The notes under the pieces were generated by a model. It searched no databases. It saw nothing but the letters and a program-made list of their open reading frames with translations, and was not told the DNA's origin. This document shows, one piece after another, positions 9,388-18,654 of a stretch of 64,000 nucleotides of DNA (the stretch's first letter is position 1; every line of letters begins with the position of its first letter). The stretch comes from Mesorhizobium sp. B2-1-1 (GTDB taxonomy: Bacteria > Pseudomonadota > Alphaproteobacteria > Rhizobiales > Rhizobiaceae): contig NZ_CP083954.1 of the NCBI RefSeq assembly GCF_006442975.2, positions 1,481,001 to 1,545,000 on the forward strand, read 5' to 3'. The position numbers and the translations under genes were made by a program.

Positions 9388-10026
9388 ATGAGGACCGAAG
9401 ATCTCATCAAGGCGCTTGATGCCGACGCCCGCAGCAAGGCGATGCCGCTGCGCTCGGCCTGGTGGCTGGCTGCCGGTGTGGCCGCCGTGATCGCGGGCGC
9501 GGTTTTCATGATGACGATCGGTCCGCGCCCCGACTTCATGGCTGCCGCACATACGATGCGCTTTCTTTCGAAGTTCCTGTTCACCATCGTGCTCGCCGCC
9601 AGCGCCTTCGCCTTCGTCAGGACATTGTCGACACCGGGAGCATCGACAGGCAAGGCGGCGGCCTGGATGGCGGCTGCGCCCGTGCTCGTGGCAGTGGCCG
9701 TGGTGCTGGAGCTTTACGCCGTGCCCGAGGCCGACTGGGGCAGGCGTCTCGTCGGTTCCAACATGATGGTCTGCATGGGGCTCATCCCGCTGATCGGCAT
9801 CGGCCCGCTTGCCATCTTCCTGTGGATGCTGCGCTATGGCGCGCCGACACGGCCGGTGCTGGCCGGCACGGCCGCGGGCCTGCTCGCCGGCGGGCTGGCG
9901 GCAACCTTCTATGCCGCGCATTGCTTTGATGATTCGCCGCTTTTCGTCGCCACCTGGTATACGATCGCGATCGCCGCGCTGGCGCTGCTCGGCGCGCTCG
10001 GCGGCCGGTTTTTCGTGCGCTGGTAG
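9388..10026 (+). CDS. nrsF: NrsF-family (DUF1109) anti-sigma factor membrane protein
   Basis: Integral membrane protein (212 aa) with six predicted helices after a short cytoplasmic N-terminus (MRTEDLIKALDADA). DUF1109/NrsF proteins hold the cognate ECF sigma factor at the membrane. Two cysteines, C129 (MMVCMG) and C179 (AAHCFDD), sit at nearly the same positions as the two sensory cysteines (C131 and C181, from memory) of Caulobacter NrsF, so redox or metal sensing is plausible. It is co-transcribed with the sigma gene (1-nt gap). Confidence 0.88.
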   Translation: MRTEDLIKALDADARSKAMPLRSAWWLAAGVAAVIAGAVFMMTIGPRPDFMAAAHTMRFLSKFLFTIVLAASAFAFVRTLSTPGASTGKAAAWMAAAPVLVAVAVVLELYAVPEADWGRRLVGSNMMVCMGLIPLIGIGPLAIFLWMLRYGAPTRPVLAGTAAGLLAGGLAATFYAAHCFDDSPLFVATWYTIAIAALALLGALGGRFFVRW

Positions 10027-10174
10027 CGCGACGCCCGCTGCTGCATCCCGCGCATACCGATCCTTAATCATGCCGGCAAATGTTTGCCGGCCGGCGGCAT
10101 CGCCGATACCCGACGCAACCTTTCCTTAAAATCGATCCGTCAGGATTTTCACGGGAAATGCGATTGCCCACGGG

Positions 10175-12159
10175 GTGGTACAAATCGTGGCAATGCGAAG
10201 GATCATCGGGCCGGCGCCGCACAGACGTGCGGGGTTGGCTCTGCTCGTGGGCGGGACAGCGGCGATGACGGCATCGATCCTGCTGTCGCGGCTGGATCCC
10301 GGCGCCGAGACGCTCGAATTATGTGTGCAGGCGTCGGTCGGTGTGGCAGCCGGCGCACTTCTCCTGGCCTGCATGTTCGCGCGCGTCATCCGCAAGGACC
10401 GCCGCCAGATCGCCGAGAGCGAGCAGCGCTTCCGCCGTGCCATGGAGGATTCCTCCATCGGCGTCGCCATCGTCGGCCTCGACGGGCGCATTCTTGAGGC
10501 CAACCCGGCTTTCGCTGCCATGCTCGACTACCGCCGCGACGAGATCGAGGCGTTGACCTTCTTCCAGCTCACGCATGCCGACGATCTGGAGATCGGGCGG
10601 GAGACGATGGAAGACCTGAAGGCCGGCAAGATCGATTCCTTTCATTTCGAGAAGCGCTATCTCAAGAAGGACGGCACGCCCGTCTGGGCCCGGCTGGCCG
10701 GCTCCGTCATTCGCGACGGGAATAGCGGCCGGCCGCTGTATCTCGTCTCGCAGATAGAGGACATCGATGCGCGCAAACAGGCCGAGGCGCGGATCGCCGA
10801 GGCCGAAACGCGCTGGAACTTTGCATTGGCCGGCGCCGGCCAGGGCGTCTGGGACTTCGACAAGCGCAGGGGCGGCACTAACTATTCCTCGACCTGGGTC
10901 AAGATGCTGGTTATGCCGACGGGGAACTCGACGGTGACCCCGATCACTGGCTGGCGATGATACATCCCGACGATCGCGAAGCCGTGGCCGAGGCGGACCG
11001 CGCCCATCTCGAAGGCCGCACGCCGTTCTTCGAGGCCGAATTCAGGATGCGCCACAAGGATGGCCGCTGGCTCTGGTTCCTCGACCGCGGCAAGGCGATC
11101 GAGCGCGACGAAGAGGGGCGGCTGATCAGGGCGATAGGCAGCCTGACCGACATCACCCGGCGCAAGCAGGCGGAGGAGCGCCTCGCCGTGTCGGCGGCCA
11201 TGCTGGCCGACGAAAAGGAGCGCCTCAAAGTGACGCTCCAGTCGATCGGCGATGCCGTCATCTGCACCGATGCCGCCAACCGCGTCACCTTCATGAATCC
11301 TGTCGCCGAAAAGCTGACCGGTGTCTCTTGCAATGATGCCCTCGGCAAGACGCTCGGCCATGTCTATTGGGCGGTCGACGAGGAGACCGGCCACAGGATC
11401 GGCGTGGCGCGGCCTGCGATCGGCGGCCAGGGAGCCGATGACCAGAACAGCCGCGCCGTCCTCATCCGGCGCGACGAGACGCGCTGCAGCATCCGGCAGG
11501 TCGTGTCGCCGATCATGAACGAACGCAACGAATTCTGCGGACTGGTCATCGTCTTTCAGGACTTCACCGATGCGCGGGCGCTGCAGCGCCAGCTTGCCCA
11601 CGCCGCCGCGCATGATGCGCTGACCGGCCTTGCCAACCGCGCGAGTTTCATCCGCGCCATGGAAGAACTGGTCGATCAGGCCCGCAAGGAGGGGATCGGA
11701 CATCAGTTCATGTTCATCGACCTCGATCATTTCAAACTGGTCAACGACACAGGCGGCCACGCGGCGGGAGACGCATTGCTCAAGCGCGTTGCCGAGGCCG
11801 TGCGTGGCGTGCTTGGTCCGCAGGACATGGTCGCGCGTCTGGGCGGCGACGAATTCGCGGTCATTCTGAAGTCGGGCTCGGCTGCCGGGGCCAGAATCGC
11901 GGCGCGATCCATCATCGATGCGATACAGGGCCTCGACTTCACCTGGGAAGGCCGTCCTCATTCGATCGGCGCCAGCATCGGACTGGCTCCTATCAACGCA
12001 GATTGCGGCGCGGTCGACGAGATCATCGCCAGGGCAGACGCCGCCTGCTACGTGGCCAAGGCTGCCGGTCGCGGATGCGTGTCCATGGCGCCGGAGACCG
12101 ATGCGAAGGACGACAGGGTCGAAATCGAGACGCCCACGCCCCTGGCCGCCGCGTCGTAA
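10175..12159 (+). pseudogene. PAS-PAS-PAS-GGDEF diguanylate cyclase interrupted by a one-base frameshift
   Basis: Taken together, two adjacent frames encode one sensor: two N-terminal membrane segments, a PAS domain (EQRFRRAMEDSSIGVAIVG), a second PAS starting RWNFALAGAGQGVWDF, a third (LQSIGDAVICTDAAN), and a GGDEF domain. The first frame leaves the PAS fold at LVMPTGNSTV and stops at 10960. Inserting one G at about 10909-10910 (CTGGTT to CTGGGTT) restores KMLGYADGELDGDPDHWLAMIHPDD, a textbook PAS continuation. This is either a real frameshift or a base lost in the assembly. The start is GTG 10175; ATG 10193 is possible. Confidence 0.8.
10957..12159 (+). CDS. C-terminal PAS-GGDEF fragment of the frameshifted diguanylate cyclase
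   Basis: This 400-aa open frame could still be translated: its ATG overlaps the stop of the upstream fragment as ATGA. It holds the end of one PAS domain (PFFEAEFRMRHKDGRWLWFLDRG), a full PAS domain, and a GGDEF domain with an intact LGGDEF active site (GGDEF at fragment residues 296-300). The inhibitory I-site RxxD is degenerate here (GPQD), so product feedback is probably absent. No EAL domain follows. If translated alone the product would be a soluble cyclase lacking the membrane sensor. Confidence 0.75.
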   Translation: MIHPDDREAVAEADRAHLEGRTPFFEAEFRMRHKDGRWLWFLDRGKAIERDEEGRLIRAIGSLTDITRRKQAEERLAVSAAMLADEKERLKVTLQSIGDAVICTDAANRVTFMNPVAEKLTGVSCNDALGKTLGHVYWAVDEETGHRIGVARPAIGGQGADDQNSRAVLIRRDETRCSIRQVVSPIMNERNEFCGLVIVFQDFTDARALQRQLAHAAAHDALTGLANRASFIRAMEELVDQARKEGIGHQFMFIDLDHFKLVNDTGGHAAGDALLKRVAEAVRGVLGPQDMVARLGGDEFAVILKSGSAAGARIAARSIIDAIQGLDFTWEGRPHSIGASIGLAPINADCGAVDEIIARADAACYVAKAAGRGCVSMAPETDAKDDRVEIETPTPLAAAS

Positions 12160-12193
12160 ACCCGCGCGGCCAGGCCGTGATCAGTCTGGCGGG

Positions 12194-13072
12194 TCAGCGT
12201 GTCGGAACCGGATGCTCGCCGCGATAATCGTAGAAGCCGCGGCCGGTCTTGCGGCCGAGCCAGCCGGCCTCGACATATTTGACCAGCAACGGGCAGGGGC
12301 GGTACTTCGAATCCGACAGGCCGTCATGCAGCACCTGCATGATTGACAGGCAGGTGTCCAGGCCGATGAAATCGGCCAGCTGCAGCGGCCCCATCGGATG
12401 GTTGGCGCCGAGCCGCATGGCGGTGTCGATGGCATCGACCGTGCCGACGCCCTCATAGAGCGTGTAGATCGCCTCGTTGATCATCGGCAAAAGGATGCGG
12501 TTGACGATGAAGGCCGGAAAATCCTCCGAGACCGTGATCGTCTTGTCGAGCTGCTTCACATAGGTCTTTGCCGCCTCGAAGGTCTGGTCCTCGGTGGCGA
12601 TGCCGCGCACCAGTTCGACCAGCTTCATCAGGGGAACCGGGTTCATGAAATGGATGCCGATGAAGCGCTCGGGGCGGTCGGTCTGCGCGGCTAGCCGCGT
12701 GATCGAGATCGACGAGGTATTGGTCGCCAGTATGGCCTCGGGATTGAGCTGCGGACAAAGCTGGGCGTAGATCTTGCGCTTGACCGTCTCGTCCTCGGTC
12801 GCTGCCTCGATGACCAGGTCGGCACCGGCGAGATCGGCCATGGATGGCGCCGCCGCGATGCGCGCCATCGCCTGGTTGCGGAGCTTCTCGTCGAGCTTGC
12901 CGGACCCCACCTGGCGGGCCATGTTGCCGCTGACAGTGGCGATGCCCTTCTCGATACGGTCGGGCGATATATCGTAGATCAGCACCTTGTAGCCCGAAAG
13001 TGCGGAGACATGGGCGATGCCGCCGCCCATCTGGCCCGCGCCGATGATGCCGATCGTTTCGATCTTGCTCAT
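12194..13072 (-). CDS. hbd: 3-hydroxybutyryl-CoA dehydrogenase
   Basis: NAD(P)-dependent oxidoreductase (292 aa) interconverting acetoacetyl-CoA and 3-hydroxybutyryl-CoA in fatty-acid and polyhydroxybutyrate metabolism. The Rossmann motif GAGQMG is at 11-16, followed by [10 protein letters not shown], the catalytic-histidine segment [16 protein letters not shown], and the C-terminal domain [14 protein letters not shown]. It lies 119 nt downstream of etfA on the same strand, but a terminator hairpin stands between them, so its expression may be partly separate. Confidence 0.95.
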   Translation of the reverse strand: MSKIETIGIIGAGQMGGGIAHVSALSGYKVLIYDISPDRIEKGIATVSGNMARQVGSGKLDEKLRNQAMARIAAAPSMADLAGADLVIEAATEDETVKRKIYAQLCPQLNPEAILATNTSSISITRLAAQTDRPERFIGIHFMNPVPLMKLVELVRGIATEDQTFEAAKTYVKQLDKTITVSEDFPAFIVNRILLPMINEAIYTLYEGVGTVDAIDTAMRLGANHPMGPLQLADFIGLDTCLSIMQVLHDGLSDSKYRPCPLLVKYVEAGWLGRKTGRGFYDYRGEHPVPTR

Positions 13073-13128
13073 TACACCGATCCCGTCGAAAAAGGCCTTT
13101 GCGGCCTGCTTTTTGTGCGGTGCAAACT

Positions 13129-13160
13129 AAAAGGGTGGGGCGACTTCGTCTACCCCACCC
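13129..13160 (-). terminator. Rho-independent terminator after etfBA
   Basis: On the minus strand an 8-bp GC-rich stem (13153-13160 pairs with 13133-13140) is followed immediately by TTTT. It lies 32 nt after the etfA stop and before hbd. Confidence 0.7.
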
Positions 13161-13191
13161 CTCACAATTTAATACGCTTTGCGGCAGGGCG

Positions 13192-14121
13192 TCAAAGCGC
13201 CTTCTGCAACTCCGGCAGGACAACGAACAGATCGCCGACGAGGCCATAGTCGGCAACCTGGAAGATCGGCGCTTCCTCGTCCTTGTTGATGGCGACGATG
13301 ACCTTCGAATCCTTCATGCCGGCGAGGTGCTGGATGGCGCCGGAGATGCCGACGGCGATGTAGAGGTCGGGGGCGACGACCTTGCCGGTCTGGCCGACCT
13401 GCCAGTCATTCGGCGCATAACCGGCATCGACGGCGGCGCGGGATGCGCCGACGGCAGCGCCGAGCTTGTCGGCGACCGGCAGGATGACCTCCTGGAACTT
13501 CTCCGAGGAGCCGAGCGCGCGGCCGCCCGAGATGATGATCTTGGCCGAGGTCAGTTCCGGACGATCGGTCTCCGATAGCTTGTTCTCGACGAAGGAGGAG
13601 AGGCCAGGATTGGCCGCAGCGCTGACGGTTTCGACAGCGGCCGAACCGCCCTCGGGCGCCGCCTGGAAGGAGGCGGTGCGCACGGTAATGACCTTCGTGG
13701 CATCGGTCGACTGTACCGTCTGGATGGCGTTGCCGGCATAGATCGGCCGCTTGAAGGTGTCCGGCGAGACCACTTCGATGATCTCGGAGACCTGCGCCAC
13801 GTCGAGCAAAGCGGCTACGCGCGGCGCGACGTTCTTGCCCGACGAGGTTGCCGGCGCGACGATGGTGTCATAGGAGCCGGCCAGCGACACGACGAGCGCC
13901 GCGGTCGGCTCGGCGAGACGCTCGGCAAGCTCGTAGGCTTCGGCCAGCAGCACCTTGCTCACGCCCTTCAGCTTGGCGGCGGCATCAGCTGCGCCCTTGG
14001 CGTTCTTGCCGGCCACCAGCACATGCACGTCCGAGCCGATCTGCAGCGCGGCCGACAGCGCCTTGGCGGTCTGGTCGGAAAGGGTTGCGTTGTCGTGTTC
14101 GGCGATGAGGAGAATGGTCAT
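13192..14121 (-). CDS. etfA: Electron transfer flavoprotein alpha subunit
   Basis: FAD-binding alpha subunit (309 aa) of the ETF heterodimer, which carries electrons from acyl-CoA and other dehydrogenases to ETF:ubiquinone oxidoreductase. The C-terminal FAD domain is recognisable from [59 protein letters not shown] and [15 protein letters not shown]. It follows etfB by 19 nt and forms an operon with it. Confidence 0.96.
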   Translation of the reverse strand: MTILLIAEHDNATLSDQTAKALSAALQIGSDVHVLVAGKNAKGAADAAAKLKGVSKVLLAEAYELAERLAEPTAALVVSLAGSYDTIVAPATSSGKNVAPRVAALLDVAQVSEIIEVVSPDTFKRPIYAGNAIQTVQSTDATKVITVRTASFQAAPEGGSAAVETVSAAANPGLSSFVENKLSETDRPELTSAKIIISGGRALGSSEKFQEVILPVADKLGAAVGASRAAVDAGYAPNDWQVGQTGKVVAPDLYIAVGISGAIQHLAGMKDSKVIVAINKDEEAPIFQVADYGLVGDLFVVLPELQKAL

Positions 14122-14140
14122 TTATCTGTTCCTTCCGATC

Positions 14141-14890
14141 TCAGAGCACGCCGGCTTCGTTCTTCAGCTTGTCGATGAGCTCGGCGACGCTCTTGACCTT
14201 GACGCCCGCCTTGCGGCCGCCCGGCTCTTCGGTCTTGATGACCTTCAGCCGCGGCTTGACGTCAGCGCCGTAGTCGGCCGGGCTCTTCTCGTCGAGCGGC
14301 TTCTTCTTGGCCTTCATGATGTTGGGCAGCGATGCATAGCGCGGCTGGTTGAGGCGAAGGTCGGCAGTGACGATCGCCGGCATCTTCAGCTCAACCGTCT
14401 GCAGGCCGCCGTCGACCTCGCGCGTCACCCTGGCCTTGTCGCCCTCCAGCACCACCTTGGAAGCAAACGTGCCCTGCGCCCAGCCGAGAAGGGCTGCGAG
14501 CATCTGGCCGGTCTGGTTGGAATCATCGTCGATCGCCTGCTTGCCGAGGATGACAAGGCCGGGCTGCTCGGCCTCGACCACGCCCTTCAGCACCTTGGCG
14601 ACGCCCAGTGGCTCTGTCTGCTCGTCGGTCTTGACCAGGATGGCGCGGTCGGCGCCCATGGCGAGCGCGGTGCGAAGCGTCTCCTGCGCCTGCTGCGGGC
14701 CGATCGACACGACGATGATCTCTTCGGCCTTGCCGGCTTCCTTGAGCCGGATCGCCTCTTCCACCGCGATCTCGTCGAATGGGTTCATCGCCATCTTGAC
14801 GTTGGCCAATTCCACCGCCGAACCGTCAGCCTTGACGCGAACCTTCACATTCGCATCCACAACCCGCTTCACGGGCACAAGGATCTTCAT
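14141..14890 (-). CDS. etfB: Electron transfer flavoprotein beta subunit
   Basis: AMP-binding beta subunit of ETF (249 aa). Hallmarks are the start [34 protein letters not shown], the beta signature region [25 protein letters not shown], and the lysine-rich recognition segment [13 protein letters not shown]. The ATG at 14890 has an AGG-rich ribosome-binding site; a frame from 14968 adds 26 unrelated residues. It is transcribed before etfA. Confidence 0.96.
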   Translation of the reverse strand: MKILVPVKRVVDANVKVRVKADGSAVELANVKMAMNPFDEIAVEEAIRLKEAGKAEEIIVVSIGPQQAQETLRTALAMGADRAILVKTDEQTEPLGVAKVLKGVVEAEQPGLVILGKQAIDDDSNQTGQMLAALLGWAQGTFASKVVLEGDKARVTREVDGGLQTVELKMPAIVTADLRLNQPRYASLPNIMKAKKKPLDEKSPADYGADVKPRLKVIKTEEPGGRKAGVKVKSVAELIDKLKNEAGVL

Positions 14891-15080
14891 TTTCCTGTCA
14901 CCTCTCTTGAGATAGTTGGGGCGCGCTATACCAGCGTGAACCCTGTCAGAGTTGTCGAAAGCCGACATTCCGGATGGAAATTCTGCTCTTCAACCGCCAA
15001 AGGCGGGCGGAAACGCTTCCGTAGTTGCGGCGAACCCGCACGTCAATATGCCACGGCGTCGGGCAATTCACTCAATCGGT

Positions 15081-15881
15081 TCAGTCGGGGCCGGGGGCAC
15101 TTCCCCGACCCCAGCGTGGCACGGGCTGCGCGGCAATCGGCTCGTTTACGGCCGGATCTACGGCGATGGCGGGCTGGTCGGCGGGTGCGGCCTCTTCGTC
15201 CGCGCCCGCAAAAAGCGGCACGCCGCGGCTGCGCAGCACGAGCACCAGCACGGCGCCGGCGATGATGCCGCCTATGTGGCAGGCCCAGGAAATCTGGTCC
15301 TCGCCACCGGCGGCGAACATGACGATCTGGAACAGCACCCACAGGAGGAGCGGGATGAAGGCCGGGATGCGCAGCGGAATGCGGGCAAAGGCCAGCACCC
15401 AGACCTTCACCCTGGGATAGAGGATCAGGTAGGCGACGACCACGCCGGCGATGGCGCCGGAGGCGCCGATCAGCGGCACCTGCGAGTCCCACGCGATGAG
15501 GCCCTGGAAGGCGGCTCCGGCGATGGCGCACAGGAGGTAGAAGATGAGATAGCGGATATGGCCGAGCGCGTCCTCGACATTGTCGCCGAACACCCACAGG
15601 AACAGCATGTTGCCGCCAAGGTGGAAAATGTCGGCATGCAGGAATGAGTAAGTGAGATAGCTCAGGCTTTCGGGAATGACGATAAAGCGCGGGTCGAGCT
15701 CTGCCGTGTCATGCACCACGGAGGGGATGAAGCCGAGGCCGAGCACGGCGGCATTGGTGAAATTCTCGCCCCCGAGCGCGGTGGCGCAATAGACCAGCGC
15801 GTTGGCCAGGATCAGGGCGATCGTCACATATTGCAGCCTGATGTGCCGCAGCCTGTTGGTGTCGTAGAGCGGGATGAACAT
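15081..15881 (-). CDS. Rhomboid-family intramembrane serine protease
   Basis: Six-helix membrane protein of 266 aa, preceded by a short cytoplasmic N-terminus (MFIPLYDTNRLRH). The catalytic serine is in LIGASGAIAG (S141) and the histidine in WACHIGG (H202); the HLGGNMLFLWVFGD helix is also conserved. The C-terminal 40 residues are Ala/Pro/Glu rich and probably disordered. Substrates are unknown. It lies 31 nt downstream of the cobalamin adenosyltransferase gene and may share its transcript. ATG 15881 was chosen over 15962 because it matches the family N-terminus. Confidence 0.9.
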   Translation of the reverse strand: MFIPLYDTNRLRHIRLQYVTIALILANALVYCATALGGENFTNAAVLGLGFIPSVVHDTAELDPRFIVIPESLSYLTYSFLHADIFHLGGNMLFLWVFGDNVEDALGHIRYLIFYLLCAIAGAAFQGLIAWDSQVPLIGASGAIAGVVVAYLILYPRVKVWVLAFARIPLRIPAFIPLLLWVLFQIVMFAAGGEDQISWACHIGGIIAGAVLVLVLRSRGVPLFAGADEEAAPADQPAIAVDPAVNEPIAAQPVPRWGRGSAPGPD

Positions 15882-15912
15882 AGGTGCCTGGCCTCTCCCG
15901 CCTTGGCATAGT

Positions 15913-16494
15913 TCAGCGGTTCTTGCCAGGAACCCATAACACGTCGGCATTTCCATTGTCATTGACCGCCCTGGCGGCGACGAACAGGAAATCGGAGACG
16001 CGGTTGATGTATTTCAGCCCGTCGCGGTTGACGTGCTCACCAGGATGCTGTGCGAGCGCCACCATCAGCCGCTCGGCCCGCCGCGCCACCGTGCGGGCGA
16101 GATGGAGCGCAGCGGCGGCCGGCGTGCCGCCGTTCAGCACGAAGGATTTGAGCGGCTGGAGGTCGTTGTTGAGGAGATCGATGTCGTGTTCGACGCGCTC
16201 GGTCTGCGCGGCAATGATGCGCAGCGGTTCGTAGCCGAGCGGCTTGCCGTCGTCGGGCACAGCCAGATCGGCGCCGAGGTCGAAGAGATCGTTCTGGATG
16301 CGGGCAAGCATGGCGTCAATCGCCGGGTGGCTTGGGGCGGTGTGAACACGAGCCATGCCAATGCAGGCGTTGGCTTCGTCGACAGTGCCGTAGGCGTCCA
16401 CCCTGAGATCGGACTTCAGCCGCCGCTCACCCGTGCCGAGCCCGGTGGTGCCGTTGTCGCCGGTGCGGGTGTAGATCTTGTTGAGCTTGACCAC
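15913..16494 (-). CDS. Cob(I)alamin adenosyltransferase, PduO type
   Basis: ATP:cob(I)alamin adenosyltransferase (193 aa) that makes adenosylcobalamin. It shows the PduO-family N-terminal ATP-binding segment KIYTRTGDNGTTGLGTGERR, the YGTVDEANACIG block, and the conserved helices with SFVLNGGTPAAAALHLARTVARRAER. Cytoplasmic. It belongs to a minus-strand run (SDR, HIG1, this gene, rhomboid, etfBA, hbd) whose core is a recurrent order in Rhizobiales. No cobalamin riboswitch is visible in the 25-nt gap upstream. Confidence 0.94.
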   Translation of the reverse strand: MVKLNKIYTRTGDNGTTGLGTGERRLKSDLRVDAYGTVDEANACIGMARVHTAPSHPAIDAMLARIQNDLFDLGADLAVPDDGKPLGYEPLRIIAAQTERVEHDIDLLNNDLQPLKSFVLNGGTPAAAALHLARTVARRAERLMVALAQHPGEHVNRDGLKYINRVSDFLFVAARAVNDNGNADVLWVPGKNR

Positions 16495-16519
16495 GTCGCC
16501 TCCCGAACGGCCGGTGTCC

Positions 16520-16711
16520 TCATTTGCGGGTGAAATACACGGCCAGCAGGATCAGCGCCAGCGCCACGGCCTGCAGCACGACGCGCGTCTGCATCAGCTT
16601 GTTGGAGGTCATGCCGGAACCGCCGCGCATCATGTTGATCAGGCCCCGGACCAGCACGATCACCACGGCGACCATGACCAGGATGGCAAGGATGTTGAAG
16701 ACGGATGCCAT
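16520..16711 (-). CDS. HIG1-domain twin transmembrane protein
   Basis: Small inner-membrane protein of 63 aa with two hydrophobic helices (VFNILAILVMVAVVIVLVRG and VVLQAVALALILLAVYF) joined by a polar turn containing MTSNKLMQTR, the hallmark of the hypoxia-induced (HIG1) family. Mitochondrial relatives assist cytochrome c oxidase assembly; a respiratory role here is inference. It lies 25 nt upstream of the cobalamin adenosyltransferase gene, a common rhizobial pairing. Confidence 0.85.
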   Translation of the reverse strand: MASVFNILAILVMVAVVIVLVRGLINMMRGGSGMTSNKLMQTRVVLQAVALALILLAVYFTRK

Positions 16712-16735
16712 TTGCGTTTCCAGTCCTTTTCTTGT

Positions 16736-17602
16736 TCAGGCGCGTTTGGCGAGCAGGCGGTGAAGCATCGATGCCGGAAGGATGCGTTTGAGCGTGGCGC
16801 CGACCTTGGCGGGCACTGTTACCACATAGTGCGGGCGCGGGCGCCGCGACAGAAGTGCATGGCGAAGCGCCTTGTGGACCACTTCCGGCCCGGGCTTCAG
16901 CGCCGATTGGCTGCCGCCGGTGCGCATCCGTTCCAACTGCGCCTCATAGTCCGCGCGATGCACGGAATTCTCATGGTCGATATTCCTGAGAAACCAGGCG
17001 AGTCCGTTGCTGGCGATCTTCGATTTCACCGGCCCCGGCTCGATCAGCGAGACATGCACGCCGCTGCCGGCCAGTTCCTGGCGCTGACAGAGCATCAGCG
17101 CCTCCAAAGCGTGTTTGGATGCCGAATAGGCGCCGCGAAAACGTACCGGCACCAGGCCAAGGATCGACGAGCAATGAACGATCCGGCCACCGCCCTGGCG
17201 GCGCATCACAGGCACCACCCGGCCGGTCAGGTCGTGCCAGCCGAAGAAATTGGCCTCGAACTGCTCCCGCAAGGCGGCCACCGGCAGATCCTCGACCGCG
17301 CCCGCTTGCGCATAGGCGCCGTTGTTGAACAGAGCATCGATCCTGCCGCCGGTCCGCTCCAGCACTGAAGCCGCAAGCGCTCCGATGGAGGCAGGTTCGC
17401 GATAGTCGAGATAGAACGCCTCGATTCCCTCTTTTTCCAGGGCCGCGATGTCTTCGGGCTTGCGCGCCGTGGCGAACACCCGCCAGCCTTCCGCCTTGAG
17501 CGCCCGCGCGCAATAAGCGCCTATGCCGGACGACGCGCCGGTGACGATGATGACGCGCAACGCGCGTGCCGACGGATTCGTCTTATGACCAAGGGTTGCC
17601 AT
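16736..17602 (-). CDS. Short-chain dehydrogenase/reductase (SDR) family protein
   Basis: NAD(P)-dependent oxidoreductase of 288 aa. The cofactor motif TGASSGIG is at 21-28, NNGAY near 93-97 stands for the NNAG motif, and the catalytic Ser (SS 145-146), Tyr159 and Lys163 (YSASK) are present. The C-terminal extension with basic and hydrophobic stretches suggests membrane association. Substrate unknown. ATG 17602 was preferred to 17641 because the extra residues are unlike the family. It diverges from the yihY-like gene. Confidence 0.85.
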   Translation of the reverse strand: MATLGHKTNPSARALRVIIVTGASSGIGAYCARALKAEGWRVFATARKPEDIAALEKEGIEAFYLDYREPASIGALAASVLERTGGRIDALFNNGAYAQAGAVEDLPVAALREQFEANFFGWHDLTGRVVPVMRRQGGGRIVHCSSILGLVPVRFRGAYSASKHALEALMLCQRQELAGSGVHVSLIEPGPVKSKIASNGLAWFLRNIDHENSVHRADYEAQLERMRTGGSQSALKPGPEVVHKALRHALLSRRPRPHYVVTVPAKVGATLKRILPASMLHRLLAKRA

Positions 17603-17660
17603 TTGCCGCATTCCCTTCCCATATTCGCGGCGTCGAGACAATCGAAGGGGAGCGCGGTTC

Positions 17661-18512
17661 TTGTTGCGGAATATCGTCGCCCTGCGCCGCGTGCTCTACG
17701 ACGCGATCGGTCATTTCAACACCGATGACGGCTGGGCGATGGCCAGCCATCTGGCAATCACCTCGCTGATGGCGCTGTTTCCGTTCCTGATCTTCGCCAC
17801 CACGCTGGCGAGCTTCCTCGGCGCGCAAGCCTTCGCCGACACGGCCGTGCACCTGGTCTTCGACACCTGGCCGGAGCAAATCGCCAAACCGATCGCGCGA
17901 GAGGTGCTGAACGTGCTCACCGTGCGACGATCGGACCTGCTCACCTACGGTGTGCTGCTGGCCGCCTATTTCGCCTCGAACGGCATCGAGGCGCTGCGCA
18001 CCTCGCTCAACCGGGCCTATCGCGTCACCGAGACGCGCGGCATCATCTATCGCCGCGTGCAGAGCATCTTCTTCGTGCTGATCGCCACGGCAGGCTTCCT
18101 GGCGATCAGCGTGCTCCTGGTCTTCGCGCCATTGCTGGCGCGGCTGGCCGAGGCGCATTTCGAGTGGATAAAACCCTATACGGGCACCATCACGCTGTGG
18201 CGCTACGTCATCGCCTCGACCGTCATCGTCGGCGGTCTGTTTTCAGTGCATTACTGGCTGCCGGCCGGCAAGCGCCGTTTCGTCTCGCTGATCCCCGGCA
18301 TCGTCTTCACGCTCGCCGCATGGCTGATAGGCTCGACCATTTTCGCCACCTATCTCGACCATTTCTCGTCCTATGTGACGACCTATGCCGGGCTTGCCTC
18401 GATCATGATCGCGGTGGTCTTTCTCTACATCGTGTCCGCGATCTTCATTCTCGGCGGCGAACTCAACGCAGCAATCAGCCGCTATCTCGAGGCACGCGCG
18501 CGGGTGGGATGA
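17661..18512 (+). CDS. YihY/BrkB-family inner-membrane protein
   Basis: Polytopic membrane protein of 283 aa with about six helices. Family features include GWAMASHLAITSLMALFPFLIF near the N-terminus, the segment LAAYFASNGIEALRTSLNRAYRV, and the C-terminal VTTYAGLASIMIAVVFLYIVSAIFILGGELNA. Originally mis-called ribonuclease BN; the biochemical role is unknown. Initiation appears to be at TTG 17661, behind an AAGGGG ribosome-binding site. It converges on an EamA gene across a repeat-rich gap. Confidence 0.9.
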   Translation: MLRNIVALRRVLYDAIGHFNTDDGWAMASHLAITSLMALFPFLIFATTLASFLGAQAFADTAVHLVFDTWPEQIAKPIAREVLNVLTVRRSDLLTYGVLLAAYFASNGIEALRTSLNRAYRVTETRGIIYRRVQSIFFVLIATAGFLAISVLLVFAPLLARLAEAHFEWIKPYTGTITLWRYVIASTVIVGGLFSVHYWLPAGKRRFVSLIPGIVFTLAAWLIGSTIFATYLDHFSSYVTTYAGLASIMIAVVFLYIVSAIFILGGELNAAISRYLEARARVG

Positions 18513-18519
18513 CCGGCTG

Positions 18520-18654
18520 AATTGAAGAACTGGAGAATTGGAGAATTGGAGAATTGAAGAAGAAGCCCCCAGCGCCAGATGGCACCATTTTCCTCAATTC
18601 CTCAATTCCTCAATTCCTCAATTCCTCATTTCTACAATTCTTCCCTTGGTCTGC
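18520..18654. repeat. Inverted clusters of a 9-bp GAGAATTG/CAATTCCTC repeat
   Basis: Left of centre, GGAGAATTG-type units recur in tandem (about 18531-18560); right of centre, the complementary-type unit TCAATTCC recurs about five times (about 18590-18630). A short GC-containing loop separates the two, so either strand can fold into a long imperfect hairpin. The element fills the gap between two convergent genes and could act as a bidirectional terminator. It also overlaps the last bases of the EamA gene. Confidence 0.65.

Noticed and set aside
13955..15265. 436-codon plus-strand frame across etfB and etfA
   Set aside because: Antisense shadow of the well-supported ETF genes.
16495..16519. 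Possible cobalamin riboswitch before the adenosyltransferase gene
   Set aside because: The gap is only 25 nt and there is no B12-box-like sequence.
18520..18654. Tandem short repeats as a possible CRISPR array
   Set aside because: Units are 8-9 bp, contiguous and inverted about a centre, with no spacers and no cas genes nearby.
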